Assembly: GCA_014730235.1 (NCBI GenBank)
Contig: WJIO01000112.1
Coordinates: 1-6,899, forward strand
Origin: Candidatus Poribacteria bacterium
GTDB taxonomy: Bacteria; Poribacteria; DTPJ01; WJIO01
Reading direction: 5' to 3'
DNA: 6,899 nucleotides
Below are positions 6,668 to 6,899 of the stretch, one piece after another. The notes below the pieces were generated by a model that made no database searches, was not told the DNA's origin, and saw only the letters and a list, made by a program, of their open reading frames with translations. Made by a program: the position numbers and the translations under genes. How positions within the stretch are numbered: position 1 is the stretch's first letter; each line of letters begins with the position of its first letter.

Positions 6668-6786
6668 GTTCTTCCGGGTTAAGTGTGGTTATAATTGAAA
6701 ATTCCCTCAGCTTGTCATTCCTGCGAAAGCAGGAATGACAGCATAAAAAAGTTTCTTGTCTTTACCACATTGAACCCGGAAGAGCT
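6668..6786. mobile_element. 119-bp MITE-like element with terminal inverted repeats and central palindrome
   Basis: The terminal inverted repeats are 6668-6689 (begins GTTCTTCCGGGTT) and 6764-6785 (ends AACCCGGAAGAGC), 19 of 22 positions complementary. AATAACCT flanks the element on both sides. At the exact centre (6713-6740) is a perfect 12-bp palindrome with a GAAA loop, and the two arms between centre and ends are both 23 nt. There is no coding capacity, so it must be mobilised in trans. The 8-bp duplication and CTTCC-type ends recall ISL3-family elements from memory, but no transposase is in the window to confirm it. It lies 19 bp upstream of the PiT start codon, including the duplication. 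Confidence 0.75.
6713..6740. repeat. REP/dRS3-like perfect hairpin at the centre of the MITE
   Basis: TGTCATTCCTGC (6713-6724), GAAA (6725-6728), GCAGGAATGACA (6729-6740). A 12-bp perfect stem with a GNRA-type tetraloop. The ATTCC...GGAAT core resembles the dispersed dRS3-type palindromes known from Neisseria and similar short repeats in many bacteria. No U-tract directly follows on either strand, so terminator function is doubtful. Confidence 0.85.
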
Positions 6787-6794
6787 AATAACCT
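6787..6794. repeat. Right copy of 8-bp target-site duplication
   Basis: AATAACCT, identical to 6660-6667 and directly after the right end of the element. Taking the left base of each flank too gives 8 of 9 matches (AAATAACCT against TAATAACCT). Confidence 0.75.
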
Positions 6795-6899
6795 TTATTT
6801 TATATTAAATATAATACAGAAAAATAGATGTCATCAAGTTTGTCATTTTTCTATACTTTCGCACTTTTTAAAAGACATAGTATTTATAAGCTTGTAGGA
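6795..6899. other. AT-rich non-coding flank
   Basis: About 105 bases to the window edge with no credible reading frame on either strand. It holds a small AT palindrome (TTATATT-A-AATATAA, 6800-6814) and the candidate promoter above. Otherwise nothing is recognisable. Confidence 0.6.
6811..6837 (-). promoter_or_regulatory. Candidate promoter of the transporter gene, displaced by the MITE
   Basis: On the minus strand TTGATG (6837-6832), a 15-nt spacer and TATTAT (6816-6811) make a weak sigma-70-like pair in an AT-rich stretch. The -10 is now 169 nt from the ATG at 6641. Removing the 119-bp element and one duplication would leave 42 nt, a normal leader. The short spacer and poor -35 keep this tentative. 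Confidence 0.2.

Noticed and set aside
6690-6695. TATAAT on the plus strand (also at 6810-6815)
   Set aside because: No -35 partner at a suitable distance and no plus-strand gene downstream in the window; AT-rich sequence explains it.
6713-6740. Palindrome as an intrinsic terminator
   Set aside because: Neither strand has a U-tract right after the stem; the stretch after it on the plus strand is GCATAAAAAAG. It also fits better as the centre of the mobile element.

Overview
This is a bacterial window of moderate G+C. Shine-Dalgarno-led genes, one TTG start and a full bacterial-type MutS show this. The phylum cannot be fixed from the sequence. A Gfo/Idh/MocA oxidoreductase, a nitrilase-fold hydrolase and a GH28-like beta-helix protein together recall carbohydrate-rich uncultivated lineages such as Poribacteria, but this is only a guess.

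Layout. Positions 1-4263 hold a tight plus-strand operon: the 3' part of a Gfo/Idh/MocA-family sugar oxidoreductase (start lies before the window), then mutS (TTG start, 3 bp after the previous stop), then a carbon-nitrogen hydrolase of the nitrilase superfamily (17 bp after mutS). No mutL is present. Converging on this operon from the right is one long minus-strand reading frame (6641 to 4260, 793 aa). Its first ~320 residues are a complete PiT-type inorganic phosphate transporter and its last ~468 residues are a complete GH28/GH49-like right-handed beta-helix glycosidase. The stop codons of the two convergent units overlap in a single TTAA, with no room for an intergenic terminator.

Points of most interest. 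(1) The transporter-glycosidase reading frame is an unusual fusion. A strong Shine-Dalgarno and an ATG lie exactly at the joint, and both other frames run into a stop there, so a single-base indel in a TTTTGGGG run could have joined two formerly separate genes. (2) Just upstream of the transporter, 6668-6786 is a 119-bp MITE-like element with 22-bp imperfect terminal inverted repeats, a perfect 8-bp target-site duplication (AATAACCT), and a 12-bp perfect palindrome with a GAAA loop at its exact centre. It sits in the presumed 5' leader of the transporter gene. (3) Inside mutS there is a 15-bp perfect inverted repeat with a 3-nt loop.

How the genes work together: the oxidoreductase, hydrolase and glycosidase fit carbohydrate or amide catabolism and the PiT part fits phosphate uptake. 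mutS is a DNA repair gene that appears to share their transcript rather than their pathway. No tRNA, rRNA or CRISPR array was seen.
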